Positions 45,424 through 54,522 of a DNA stretch of 64,000 nucleotides are shown one piece after another (position 1 is the stretch's first letter; each line of letters begins with the position of its first letter). Made by a program: the position numbers and the translations under genes. Below the pieces are notes generated by a model, which saw only the letters and a program-made list of their open reading frames with translations, was not told the DNA's origin and searched no databases. The stretch comes from Desulforhopalus sp. IMCC35007 (GTDB taxonomy: Bacteria; Desulfobacterota; Desulfobulbia; Desulfobulbales; Desulfocapsaceae): the NCBI RefSeq assembly GCF_005116575.1, contig NZ_SWCN01000007.1:170557-234556 (forward strand), in the 5' to 3' direction.

Positions 45424-45846
45424 TTAGTGCGCTTTTTCCAGAAATGTTCTGAGGTCTTGCGCAGAGGTAAACTTCGTGCTCCTCTCTACCGCATACCCCA
45501 GCGGATGACGGTTATCTGCGTTGACTGGGCGTATAACAGAGCAGGAGCGTGAAGATAGATTTAAAAGTGGGCCACCTAAACATGCGCAGGATCCTGAATC
45601 GAATAATATATTTCCAGATTCGGCATCGATTCTCAACCGTGGGTTGAGATGTGATGTTCTTCCAAATGTATCGATTTGACATAATTCATTCTTAAGCAAT
45701 CGTGGATTTTTTTTTAGTGCTTCTCTAAATCGACCAGAAATCGTTTTCCCATACGGGGTACCGTTAAACTGAAGTATGAGTTCTTCATCGATAAGGTCTA
45801 GGAGTCTGTCGGATTTAGACTCATTTTTAATATGGTAAAAATGCAC
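45424..45846 (-). CDS. Hypothetical protein, 140 residues
   Basis: An open frame starting at GTG 45846 with no evident ribosome site. It has no membrane segment and no known motif; a short CAC segment is near residue 87. It lies between an IS3 relic and an IS1182 copy, so it may itself be a passenger or a truncated gene. Composition resembles real protein more than a shadow frame, and there is no competing frame, but support is limited. Confidence 0.4.
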   Translation of the reverse strand: MHFYHIKNESKSDRLLDLIDEELILQFNGTPYGKTISGRFREALKKNPRLLKNELCQIDTFGRTSHLNPRLRIDAESGNILFDSGSCACLGGPLLNLSSRSCSVIRPVNADNRHPLGYAVERSTKFTSAQDLRTFLEKAH

Positions 45847-45949
45847 AAAAACAATGTATCGTTTTGATTTTACGATATAAACATTGATCTTTTCCAGTCC
45901 TGGTGGTTAATTTCTATGTATATTCAAAGAATTGCATAGAGAGAAAACT

Positions 45950-47308
45950 ATGATTCAAAAATTCATTCCTACCAATAGAGACCAACAGTACTTGTTCCCG
46001 CCATCTATTCAAGATTGGCTTCCGGAAAAGCATTTGGCTCGATTCATTGTCGATATTGTCTCGCAGCTTAATCTACGGCCTCTTGCGGAGACCTATGCCG
46101 GGAAAGGGTTCAAAAGCATATCATCCTGAAGTTTTGATATCTTTATTGTTTTACGGTTATGCTACCGGCGTATTCTCCAGCCGAAAAATTGAGAAGGCAA
46201 CCTATGACTCTGTTGCTTTTCGTTTTATCTCTGCCAACACCCACCCAGATCATGACACCATAGCTACCTTCCGCAAGCGGTTCCTGCAACAACTGAAACC
46301 GCTTTTTATAGAGATTTTGTTGCTTAACCGTGAAATGGGCCTTTTGAAATTGGGCAAAGTCAGCCTTGATGGTACCAAGGTGAAAGCCAATGGTTCCAAG
46401 CACCATGCGTTGAGTTGGGATCATGCCAGTAAGCTCGAGGAGCAATTGAAGGCGGAGGTTGATGAACTCATCCGCCTGGCAGAACAAGCTGACTCCGAAC
46501 AAATTTCGGAAGGAATGGATATCCCCAAAGAGCTGTGTCGTCGTCAAGATCGTTTGGAAGCCATAGCCCAGGCAAAGATGACAATTGAGGAGCGGGCAGC
46601 CCAAAGATACGCTCAGGAACAAAAGGAATACGAAGAGAAAGTTGCCAAACGTCGAGAAAAAGCTGACAGCACCGGCAAGAAGCCTCGCGGTCCCAAACCA
46701 AAGCCACCGACAGCGGGACCTCGTAAAAACGATCAGGTCAATTTGACTGATGAAGAATCCCGCATCATGCCGTCCTCGGATAAGGGATTTGTCCAGGCAT
46801 ATAACGGTCAGGCAGGCGTTGATGTTGACACGATGCTATTATCGAAGCTCATATAAGCCAGTCACCGAACGACAAGCAAGAAATCACCCAGACTCTTGCA
46901 TCCCTGAACGAATTGCCTGAGGAATTGGGCAAAATTGAGATCATGCTGGCGGATGCTGGTTACTATAGTGATGCGAACGCGGCATCCTGTGTGCAGTCGG
47001 GAATGGAACCGTTTATTCCCCCAAATCGAGACAAACATAACCGACCCCTTGTCGAACGATTCATCGATCCTGCGCCTCTACCGGAAAATGCAGGGCCAAT
47101 CGACAAGATGAGACAAAAACTCAAGAGTGCAGAGGGTCGAAAGGTTTATGCGGAACGGAAGAGCACGGTTGAGCCAGTATTTGGCATCATCAAACACGTC
47201 TTGGGTTTCCGACAATTTTTCTTGCGAGGTCTGGAAGCAGTCTCCGGCGAATGGACACTTGTGTCCATGGCATGGAATTTAAAGCGGATGTTTACTCTGA
47301 ATGGTTAA
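45950..47308 (+). mobile_element. IS1182-family transposase, inactivated by two frameshifts
   Basis: The product is a DDE transposase of IS1182 type. It begins MIQKFIPTNRDQQYLFPPSI; one extra base near 46106 shifts the frame after the YAGKG motif, and one missing base near 46837 shifts it again after VDVDTML. Between and after these points the protein continues in order: the first catalytic aspartate in KVSLDGTKVKANGSKH, a charged linker (LEEQLKAEVDELIRLAEQAD), the second aspartate in IMLADAGYYSDANAA, and the glutamate in ERKSTVEPVFGIIKHV, ending LKRMFTLNG. Terminal inverted repeats could not be defined by eye. The copy cannot make a full-length enzyme without frameshifting. Confidence 0.85.
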
Positions 47309-47916
47309 AATATGTCAAAGAACAAAGTAATCTGAACAGATTTCAGCTCAGAGCGGCGGCTAATTGTCTGAAAAGGTGACGATTGTTATCAACTGGGCAG
47401 AACACTTAGCTGCAATTGTTAGGAAGAAGTCTGCGGTGTGGCCTATAAATCCGACAGACGCCTAGACTCAACATCTTTCCACTGTACCTTAATCCCAGGG
47501 TACACCCAATAATTCGTGAAACCAAGTGCAAAGTAGTGTCTTGTTTCGCTTAATATTTCGACGCGAAATGAGTTATCTGATTTTATCTGTGGGTGCAAGA
47601 AATGGTTATGTCGTGAGGACGGGTTACAGGCCAAGTGGGGATGACGATAACCGGTTTCAAAGTGAGGCGATTCATGAACCACTTGCCGTTGTTTTGGTTC
47701 AATCCTCCTAGGCTAAATGCGGGGTAAATCTACCTACTCTTTTTGAGACATATATTTTGGTTTTCATGACTCAGACCTCCCAGAACTAGTTGTATTGGTT
47801 CGTCCTGGTCACTACCATGGAGATCCGCACGATCCAGTGGGCTATACGGTTTCAGCGATTTCGCACGCAAGTATAAGGAGAATCCTGTCGGAATTGGTGG
47901 GCTTAAGCATCGTGTT
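47309..47916. other. Gap with unassigned open frames
   Basis: The 600 bases between the IS1182 copy and the antitoxin hold no gene I can name. One plus-strand frame (about 47735-47940, containing VRPGHYHGDPHDPVGYTVSA) and one minus-strand frame (47443-47682) look partly protein-like but lack good starts and overlap nothing known. They may be relics of the element's target region. Confidence 0.3.
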
Positions 47917-48225
47917 TTATGCATTTAATTTTTGTGGTGACAACCGATAGCCCATCGCGTGCATAATGGCGTTGATACTGGAAAGCGCAGGGTTGCCGTT
48001 TTCGGAAAGAGCTTTTTGTACACCCTTTCGGCTTAATCCTGATTCTTCAGCTATTTTGGTCACGCCTTTTACACGGCTTAAGACGCGGAGTGAAGAGAGC
48101 AGCGCCCCTGTGTTGCCGTCCTCGGCATAGGCTTCGAAAATGAGTTTGATATAGTCGTCGATCTCTTCCGGATGGTCTCGAAAATACGATTCTTCAACAG
48201 CATTGAAAGTTCTATAATTTTTCAT
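47917..48225 (-). CDS. HTH-type antitoxin of a HigBA/RelE-type module (HI1420 family)
   Basis: A 102-residue antidote protein. The core VTKIAEESGLSRKGVQKALS is a helix-turn-helix of the putative addiction module antidote family, and the C-terminal GNPALSSINAIMHAMGYRLS segment is characteristic. The gene overlaps the 3' end of the toxin gene by 14 bases, with the toxin upstream, as in HigBA-like loci. It appears intact although its toxin is not. It may still repress its own promoter through the palindrome upstream of the toxin. Confidence 0.9.
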   Translation of the reverse strand: MKNYRTFNAVEESYFRDHPEEIDDYIKLIFEAYAEDGNTGALLSSLRVLSRVKGVTKIAEESGLSRKGVQKALSENGNPALSSINAIMHAMGYRLSPQKLNA

Positions 48226-48530
48226 TATTTAAATACTCCCGCCAATAGGCTTTTGCCTTTTTGATGTCTTGTGCCTGGCTCCCTTTGTCACCGCCACAGA
48301 GCAGGACAACAATGTTTTCTGCATCTTCCCCAAAATAAACCCGATAGCCAGCCCCAAAGAACATTCGTAATTCGCTAACGCCCTCACCAACTGGTTCGGC
48401 GTGTAATACGAACAAGGATGCGCTTACGCCCCATAACATCTTTCAACCCATAGAGCCACTCTGTGAATGGTTCCTTGCCATCTTTATCGGCAAAGACAAT
48501 AACACGCGGTGGTTTTGCCAACCTTGCCAC
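48212..48530 (-). pseudogene. Frameshifted RelE/HigB-type toxin gene
   Basis: From GTG 48530 (AAGGAGAG six bases upstream) the frame reads ARLAKPPRVIVFADKDGKEP and continues to MGRKRILVRI, then hits a stop. In another frame the same toxin family resumes at EPVGEGVSELRMFFGAGYRV and IVVLLCGGDKGSQAQDIKKA, ending at 48212. Family members carry roughly ten more residues between these blocks, so a small deletion changed the frame. The product would lack the catalytic second half, hence the toxin is very probably dead. Confidence 0.8.
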
Positions 48531-48556
48531 TTTTATCTCTCCTTACATCATAACAC

Positions 48557-48574
48557 TGCGTACCCCGGTACGCA
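48557..48574. promoter_or_regulatory. Operator-like palindrome in the toxin-antitoxin promoter
   Basis: TGCGTACC and GGTACGCA are perfect arms separated by two bases, 27 bases upstream of the toxin start. Its position fits autoregulation by the antitoxin. Confidence 0.6.
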
Positions 48575-49066
48575 ACATGAGTATAGATAATTATTTTTGC
48601 CATTAAAGATCGCAGGTTTTAGAACCTTAAACATTCAAAGTATCAAAAAACTGTCCTGCAGCGCTTCCGGATTAGATATTTTTATTCTGCATGGTATCAA
48701 AAAGAAAGATCCTGGTCAGTGCCGGTGTGATCTACACCCACTTACCACAAAAGCCATTGTTTTGATGCAAAACCTCCAGGGTAACTTGCGGCGTAAACGG
48801 ACTTCAGTTTCAGGGAACTGAAAAAATCCCGACGGGGTCATGACACCTTGGGTGATCTCTACAACTTGTTTCACGATTTACAATAATTCCTGAAATAATT
48901 TATCTTTCATGGTATTCTTCCTCCACGATTCTTTAAAGCTCCCACTGGGAGGACTAGTAGATGCTGGATGGAGAATCAAGATAATTATTTTTATGCCCGC
49001 CCCTTAGAAAACTTGATATTTAAAGAGACTTACGGCTTATTTATGGAGCCTGGAAAGATAAAAAAC
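48575..49066. other. Gap without a recognised gene
   Basis: About 500 bases between the toxin promoter and the nrf upstream region. A frame at 48597-48821 has no ribosome site and no recognisable motif. A small inverted repeat CTCCC/GGGAG occurs near 48940. Confidence 0.3.
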
Positions 49067-49082
49067 AAGTTTTATAAAACTT
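49067..49082. promoter_or_regulatory. 16-base perfect palindrome upstream of nrfHA
   Basis: AAGTTTTATAAAACTT lies about 130 bases before nrfH and 38 bases before the Shine-Dalgarno of the small upstream frame. It is a candidate operator; it is not an Fnr/HcpR-type TTGAC box. Confidence 0.4.
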
Positions 49083-49119
49083 ACAACTTTATAGCCGACA
49101 AGGCAAAGGAGGTGAATTG

Positions 49120-49227
49120 ATGGCATTTGTGCCAGGCACCAGGAAAAGAGATGTAACGTACTCCGGTTTTTTGATCGTGCTGGTTAATCGTTTATCTAAT
49201 CAGGATTCTACCCATGAAAACAGGTAA
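49120..49227 (+). CDS. Possible leader peptide overlapping the nrfH start
   Basis: An ATG at 49120 follows a near-perfect Shine-Dalgarno (AAAGGAGGTGA) and opens a 35-codon frame (MAFVPGTRKRDVTYSGF…) whose stop lies 11 bases inside nrfH. Such an arrangement can couple translation of nrfH to that of the leader. The segment GTGCCAGGCAC inside it is also an inverted repeat similar to REP elements, so the frame could be incidental. Confidence 0.35.
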   Translation: MAFVPGTRKRDVTYSGFLIVLVNRLSNQDSTHENR

Positions 49228-49741
49228 CTTGTTATTTTTCAGCTCAATTATTTCTTTTGTCGCAGCGATAGTGTTTTTTGCCTATCTGGTAAATGCGTCA
49301 AAGGCATTGTCTTACCTGTCAACCGACCCTAAGGCTTGTATCAATTGTCATGTCATGAATACCCAATATGCGACATGGCAGCACAGCTCCCACGCTGATC
49401 GTGCCACCTGTGTTGAATGTCATCTTCCCATTAATAATATGGTGGATAAGTACGCTGCAAAGGCGCGTGATGGCTGGAATCATTCGGTTGCTTTTACGAT
49501 GAACACTTTTGCGCAGAGTATTGAGATAAGTGAAGATGGTGCCAATCGTGTGCAGGCCAACTGTAAAGCCTGTCATGCTGCATTAATACAGGAAGTTATT
49601 GCCAACAGTGATAAGTACCATGACTTTACCGGTGTCCAAAGAACTGACAGGAAGTGCTGGGATTGTCATCGAGATGTGCCGCATGGCAAGGTGAGAAGTT
49701 TGTCGTCAACACCGAATGCTCTTGGTGTAAGAGAACTCTAA
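49214..49741 (+). CDS. nrfH: Cytochrome c nitrite reductase membrane subunit NrfH
   Basis: A 175-residue NapC/NirT-family tetrahaem quinol oxidase that anchors NrfA and passes electrons from the menaquinone pool. It has one N-terminal membrane helix (about 5-27) and four CxxCH sites: 42-46 (CINCH), 66-70 (CVECH), 117-121 (CKACH) and 148-152 (CWDCH). Length and haem count match NrfH. Its own ribosome site (AGGA) is modest, while a leader frame overlaps its start. nrfA follows 15 bases downstream. Confidence 0.95.
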   Translation: MKTGNLLFFSSIISFVAAIVFFAYLVNASKALSYLSTDPKACINCHVMNTQYATWQHSSHADRATCVECHLPINNMVDKYAAKARDGWNHSVAFTMNTFAQSIEISEDGANRVQANCKACHAALIQEVIANSDKYHDFTGVQRTDRKCWDCHRDVPHGKVRSLSSTPNALGVREL

Positions 49742-49756
49742 TGAAGGGAGGAAATA

Positions 49757-51265
49757 GTGAATAAGTATAAGATATTGCTTGGTGGTTCTCTGGTAGCTAT
49801 TGTGGCAATGGGTGTTTTGGCCAATTCTATCAGCGGTAAGCAGGAGGAAAGGACAATTATCAATTCGACTCCGGTGATTAAAGAAAAGGGCATTGAGAGT
49901 AGAAATGAGGAGTGGGCGAAGTATTTCCCACGACAGTATGACTCCTGGAAGCAGACCAAACAAAACGATACTATCGATGATATGATCGAAAAGAAACCTC
50001 AATTGGCCATTCTTTGGGCCGGTTATGGATTCGCCAAAGATTACAATGCTCCACGTGGGCATTTTTATGCAGTGCAAAGCAACATTAACTCTCTGCGGAC
50101 TGGTGCGCCGGTGGGACCCGATACCGGACCTATGCCAACCGCATGCTGGACCTGTAAATCTCCCGACGTTCCACGGGTTATGGATGAAGAAGGTGAAAAT
50201 GAATTTTTTACCGGTAAATGGGCACGTTTGGGCGATCAGATTGTCAATCCTATCGGATGCGGGGATTGCCATGACAGCCAGACGACTAACTTAACCATCA
50301 CCCGCCCCCATCTCAAAAGGGCGCTCGAAGCAAGTGGCACGAAACTTGACGAAATTACCCACCAGGAGATGCGTAGTCTGGTTTGTGCCCAGTGTCATGT
50401 TGAATATTATTTCAAGAAGACCGAATATAAAGATAAAGCAGGTAAAGATCAGGTTGCCGCAGTGGTGACTTTGCCATGGGCTGAAGGCCTCAACGTCGAA
50501 GGTATTGAAAAATATTATGACAGCTACGGATTTAGCGACTGGACCCATAAAATCAGTAAAACACCTATGCTGAAAGCGCAGCATCCCGGTTATGAGTTGT
50601 ATAAAACCGGGATCCATGCCCGACGCGGTGTAGCCTGTGCCGATTGTCATATGCCTTATGTTCGAGAAGGAGCCGTGAAATATTCCGATCATCATATTGC
50701 AAATCCGCTCGACAATATTGCCAACACCTGCCTAACCTGCCACCGCGAGAGTGAAGAAGAATTCAAAGCGGTGGTGAAGAGAAAATTTGAGCGGAAAGAA
50801 CAGTTAATGGAACTCGCTATGAACAGTCTTGGTAAGGCACACCTCGAGGCTGGACGTGCCTGGGAGGCAGGAGCCAGTGAGGCCGAAATGGCCGATATCC
50901 AACAGCTTATTCGCTCGGGGCAGTGGATGTGGGATTATGCTATTGCCAGCCATGGTTCTTTCTATCACGCCCCCGAGGAAACTTTACGGATCCTCAGTGT
51001 CGCCAACGACAAGGGCCAAGAAGCTAGAGTTAAGCTCGTCGCCGTCCTGGCTAAACATAATGTCTTTGATTATGTTGCCCCAGATTTTTCCACCAAGGAA
51101 AAAGCGCAAGAAATTGCCGGGGTGCCTTTGCAGGAGCTGGTAGACGAAAAGCTTGAGTTCAAAAAGACCCTGCTCGAGGAGTGGAATCAAAAAGCAGTTG
51201 CTGGAGGTCGCTTAAATATGGAACCGCGCAAGGGGATGAGCGATAAATCATCATACGCAAAATAA
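49757..51265 (+). CDS. nrfA: Ammonia-forming cytochrome c nitrite reductase NrfA
   Basis: A 502-residue periplasmic pentahaem enzyme that reduces nitrite to ammonium with six electrons. It begins at GTG 49757 after GGGAGG and has an N-terminal signal/anchor helix (KILLGGSLVAIVAMGVLA). The active-site haem is bound by CWTCK (130-134), the lysine-ligated motif specific to NrfA, and four further CxxCH sites follow: CGDCH, CAQCH, CADCH and CLTCH. Loop residues around KTPMLKAQHPGYELYKTGIH and HARRGVACADCHMPY match the catalytic core. With NrfH it forms the nitrite-respiring complex, which also protects against nitrite and NO. Confidence 0.97.
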   Translation: MNKYKILLGGSLVAIVAMGVLANSISGKQEERTIINSTPVIKEKGIESRNEEWAKYFPRQYDSWKQTKQNDTIDDMIEKKPQLAILWAGYGFAKDYNAPRGHFYAVQSNINSLRTGAPVGPDTGPMPTACWTCKSPDVPRVMDEEGENEFFTGKWARLGDQIVNPIGCGDCHDSQTTNLTITRPHLKRALEASGTKLDEITHQEMRSLVCAQCHVEYYFKKTEYKDKAGKDQVAAVVTLPWAEGLNVEGIEKYYDSYGFSDWTHKISKTPMLKAQHPGYELYKTGIHARRGVACADCHMPYVREGAVKYSDHHIANPLDNIANTCLTCHRESEEEFKAVVKRKFERKEQLMELAMNSLGKAHLEAGRAWEAGASEAEMADIQQLIRSGQWMWDYAIASHGSFYHAPEETLRILSVANDKGQEARVKLVAVLAKHNVFDYVAPDFSTKEKAQEIAGVPLQELVDEKLEFKKTLLEEWNQKAVAGGRLNMEPRKGMSDKSSYAK

Positions 51266-51312
51266 CTGTTGATGGACTCGTAAAAGTCCCGATTTTCTTC
51301 GTTGTCGGTCTG

Positions 51313-51356
51313 ATAGGGCGATTTGCTGTACCACATGTAGTTCCAAATCGCCCTAT
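51313..51356. repeat. Inverted repeat downstream of nrfA
   Basis: ATAGGGCGATTTG (51313) and CAAATCGCCCTAT (51344) are perfect 13-base arms around an 18-base loop. It lies 48 bases after the nrfA stop, preceded by a GATGGACTCGTAAAAGTC tract that resembles dispersed intergenic repeats of deltaproteobacterial genomes. There is no T-run. Confidence 0.6.
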
Positions 51357-52109
51357 TAGACACTTCTCCTTGTATTAACCCGGGAGACAGATCGAAGTGT
51401 ACGCTATCTAATTTTCAAAACACGACGTGAAAAGAAATCAGTCCCCTGCCCCTTGCTGGAAAAATTTCAGTTTGGCTGAATTTCATACGTAATCACGAAC
51501 CAATTTGCTCTACGTCCAACTATCAATCGAAATACAGGTAAGTGGAGAATTGTTAGTAAAAAGACGGCAACATCTCTATCAAACGATCCAGCGGATGCCT
51601 TACTGCCGCCGCTGGTTTTGTGTTTAATATTGACATCTTAAAGGTCTTGATACTCTACCAGCGATTCCAGTTTAGACATAATTCCTGTGGATCTTCGGTT
51701 CCCATCAAGTCGATATCCTAATAACTTTCAGCTTGCAGTTTGTGCCAGATAATTCCAGATTCTCTTTCTTTTTCACTTAATAAAACTGTTAGGCTTCGTG
51801 CTCAACACCACAACACTCTCCATACTAATTTGACCGAATTTTATTGTTCCACTTTAGAATTACGTAGCGATAATTTCAGCTAAAAAGAATCGAAATTTAA
51901 CAAATACTTTCACCATAAATATAGGATATTTTTCTCATTCTGGATAAACTACATTGTTCTCCAACAGCTTTTGGAGAAAGGGTTTCGGAGTCTTTAATCA
52001 TAGACTCAACCGTTAGTGGTACAGTATTTAACCACACTCACGCTTGGTGACTACCCACCTCTACACCCTTTAAAAAAAAGCGACATTTGCAATATCCCTT
52101 GTTGTGATT
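51357..52109. other. Long gap between nrfA and the CoA-transferase gene
   Basis: About 750 bases, AT-rich, with stops in all frames and no supported gene. A short inverted repeat CCAGCGG/CCGCTGG occurs near 51588. Nothing else is recognised. Confidence 0.4.
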
Positions 52110-53603
52110 TTATTTAAGGCGCATGTCGCCGTTTTCCAGAAAACATTGATGCATGAAAAAGGCCTTCTCTATGATATGCGGCTCATGCCCACCCCGCTCC
52201 CGCACCGCCCGCTGATAGTAGTCCCACAGCTGGTCTCGAAAATCTGGATGGGCACATTTTTTTATAACCTGTTCAGCGACCTGACGCGGGGTGAGTGGCC
52301 TGGTGTCCACTAAACCGTGTTCAGTTACCACCACATCCACCGAGTGCTCAGAATGATCGACATGACTGACCATGGGAACAATGGCCGAAATAAGCCCACC
52401 CTTTGCGGTAGAAGGCGTGACGATAAACGACAATGCTCCGTTACGTAAAAAATCCCCCGAGCCACCGATCCCATTCATTAATTGAGTGCCCATAACGTGA
52501 GTGGAGTTGACCTGGCCATAAATGTCAACTTCGATGGCCGTATTGATGGCGATGACTCCAAGGCGGCGAATAACTTCCGGAGAGTTGGAAATTTCCACTG
52601 GTCTCAGGACTATTTTATCCCTGTACCGAAAAATTTCATTGTAGAACCTTTCACGTGCCTTTTCAGACAATGTCATAGCCGAGCCGGAAGCCGCCCGAAC
52701 TTTGCCAAGATCTATAAGGTCCAGAACGCTGTCCTGAAGCACCTCCGAATAGATATCGATGGCTTGGAAGTTATCGTCTTTTATGAATCCAGACAAAACG
52801 GCATTGGCGACATCTCCCACCCCGGCCTGCCAGGGAAGGGCTGAAGGCATACGGCCTTTCTTGATTTGATGTTGCACAAAATCGAGGATGTGTTCGGCGA
52901 TCCGGCTGGAGGTGGCATCGGGTGGAGTAAAAATTGGGCAATGGTCCTTCTCGGTGCTAAACAAGATAGCCACCACCCGGTTAGGATCCATTTTGATAAA
53001 AGGTTTGCCAATCCTGTCGGCTGTACGATAAATGGGAATAGGCATTCGGTAGGGTGGGTCCTCTGGAATGTAGATATCGTGAATCCCTTCCAGATTTGGC
53101 GAAGAAGCGGAGATCTCAATAATAATCTTGTCCGCCTCCTGCACATAAGTAGGGGTGTTACCCACAGACATGGTGGGTATCAGATGTCCCTGTTCAGTGA
53201 TGGCGGCCGCCTCGACTACAGCAACGTCACAACGACCCCACTCCCCGGCCCGCACTTTGGCAGATAGTTGGGAAAGATGATCATCCTTGAATAAAATCTT
53301 GCCCTGGTTAATTTGTCCCCGCATGAATTTATCACTCATGTAGGGTCGCCGCCAGGCTATAAGTTCAGCCCGGGCCAATGCCCCATCGACCATGTCACCC
53401 GTAGATGCCCCGGCAAACAGGTTGATCTTGAATTGTTCTCCACTTTCAGCACGCCTCACCAGTTCCTGGGGAATCAATTTGGGATAGCCGGCGGTAAATC
53501 CGGAAATAAACAGGTTAGTGCCGTCCTGGATATGCCTGGCCGCAGTAGCCGGGTCGGTAATTTTATCCCGTAATGGTGTATATCGAACCCGGTCAGTTAA
53601 CAT
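52110..53603 (-). CDS. Acetyl-CoA hydrolase/transferase family protein (succinate:acetate CoA-transferase type)
   Basis: A 497-residue cytoplasmic CoA-transferase. ATG 53603 has AGAGGAG upstream; the frame extends 21 codons further without support. Domain 1 opens with ITDPATAARHIQDGTNLFIS and GFTAGYPKLIPQELVRRAES; domain 2 contains GVGDVANAVLSGF, VHGTQLMNGIGGSGDFLRNG-type glycine loops and the EHGLVDTRPLTPRQVAE tail typical of the family. The catalytic glutamate cannot be assigned with certainty by eye. In anaerobes such enzymes often move CoA between succinyl- and acetyl-CoA. It is a single gene divergent from the TetR efflux operon. Confidence 0.88.
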   Translation of the reverse strand: MLTDRVRYTPLRDKITDPATAARHIQDGTNLFISGFTAGYPKLIPQELVRRAESGEQFKINLFAGASTGDMVDGALARAELIAWRRPYMSDKFMRGQINQGKILFKDDHLSQLSAKVRAGEWGRCDVAVVEAAAITEQGHLIPTMSVGNTPTYVQEADKIIIEISASSPNLEGIHDIYIPEDPPYRMPIPIYRTADRIGKPFIKMDPNRVVAILFSTEKDHCPIFTPPDATSSRIAEHILDFVQHQIKKGRMPSALPWQAGVGDVANAVLSGFIKDDNFQAIDIYSEVLQDSVLDLIDLGKVRAASGSAMTLSEKARERFYNEIFRYRDKIVLRPVEISNSPEVIRRLGVIAINTAIEVDIYGQVNSTHVMGTQLMNGIGGSGDFLRNGALSFIVTPSTAKGGLISAIVPMVSHVDHSEHSVDVVVTEHGLVDTRPLTPRQVAEQVIKKCAHPDFRDQLWDYYQRAVRERGGHEPHIIEKAFFMHQCFLENGDMRLK

Positions 53604-53913
53604 CTCTTTATCTCCTCTAGATTTTTTCGTACATACTGTTGCTGTTATATTTCGGTATCTTACCATATCAGGCGTTATTTTGAACCACCAATGATAGTCT
53701 TTACCAAAGGTATTTCCGCCACTTCAGAGCTTGTCTTTCGACAAAAGGGAAGCGATGCTGTGGCAATGCACCAATCACCGAAAGACTGTAATTATCCGGT
53801 ATGTAGTAGAGCTGACGTGGTAGACCGACAAAACGTCACAATCCTTCTTGACAAAATCGGTGAATGCAATATTTTAAAGATAGTAATCAATTACTTTCTT
53901 TAATGGAGACTTT

Positions 53914-54522
53914 ATGAAAACTGTTGGCAAGCATCTACCGGCCGATGAACGTCGCGAGGTAACAGTTGCAACGGTGATTGAGCTGGCAGCAGAACAGAAT
54001 CCAACCGACATAACCACGGCTGCCATTGCTACCCGGATGGGCTTGACCCAGGGAGCCCTGTTTCGACATTTTCCTAACAAGGCTGCAATACTCCAGACTG
54101 TAATGTCCTGGGTTTCAACGCAACTGATAACCAGATTAAACAAGGCTACAAAGGGAACAGCATCACCTCTTGCCGCACTTGAAGCCATGTTTATGGCTCA
54201 TGTGGATTTTGTCATCCAGCATCCAGGCGTTCCTCGTCTTTTATTTGGAGAACTGCAACGCGCCGAAAAGACAATTTCAAAAGACATAGTCCAGGAACTT
54301 ATCAAGCACTATAGCGAACAACTACGTCGGCTGATCGAAGAAGGCAAGGCGGTTAATGAACTCGATCCCGACCTCGATCCTGAGGGAGCTGCAATCCTAT
54401 TCATCGGTACAATCCAGGGACTGATTATGCAATCACTGCTGGCTGGGAATGTGGGTCATATCCGCAAACATGCACCAAGGGTGTTTACCATCTACTGTCG
54501 TGGTATCAGGAGAGCACAATGA
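53914..54522 (+). CDS. TetR family transcriptional regulator of the efflux operon
   Basis: A 202-residue TetR-type repressor with GGAG upstream of the ATG. The helix-turn-helix is ITTAAIATRMGLTQGALFRH-FPNKAAIL near residues 32-60. The remaining helical domain binds an unknown ligand. Its last codons overlap the HlyD-type gene by four bases (ATGA), so it is the first gene of the five-gene efflux operon and probably autoregulates it. No operator repeat was evident in 53667-53913. Confidence 0.92.
   Translation: MKTVGKHLPADERREVTVATVIELAAEQNPTDITTAAIATRMGLTQGALFRHFPNKAAILQTVMSWVSTQLITRLNKATKGTASPLAALEAMFMAHVDFVIQHPGVPRLLFGELQRAEKTISKDIVQELIKHYSEQLRRLIEEGKAVNELDPDLDPEGAAILFIGTIQGLIMQSLLAGNVGHIRKHAPRVFTIYCRGIRRAQ

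Noticed and set aside
45846..45950. Left terminal inverted repeat of the IS1182 copy
   Set aside because: Several weak partial matches to the region after 47308 were seen, but none was good enough to define the element ends.
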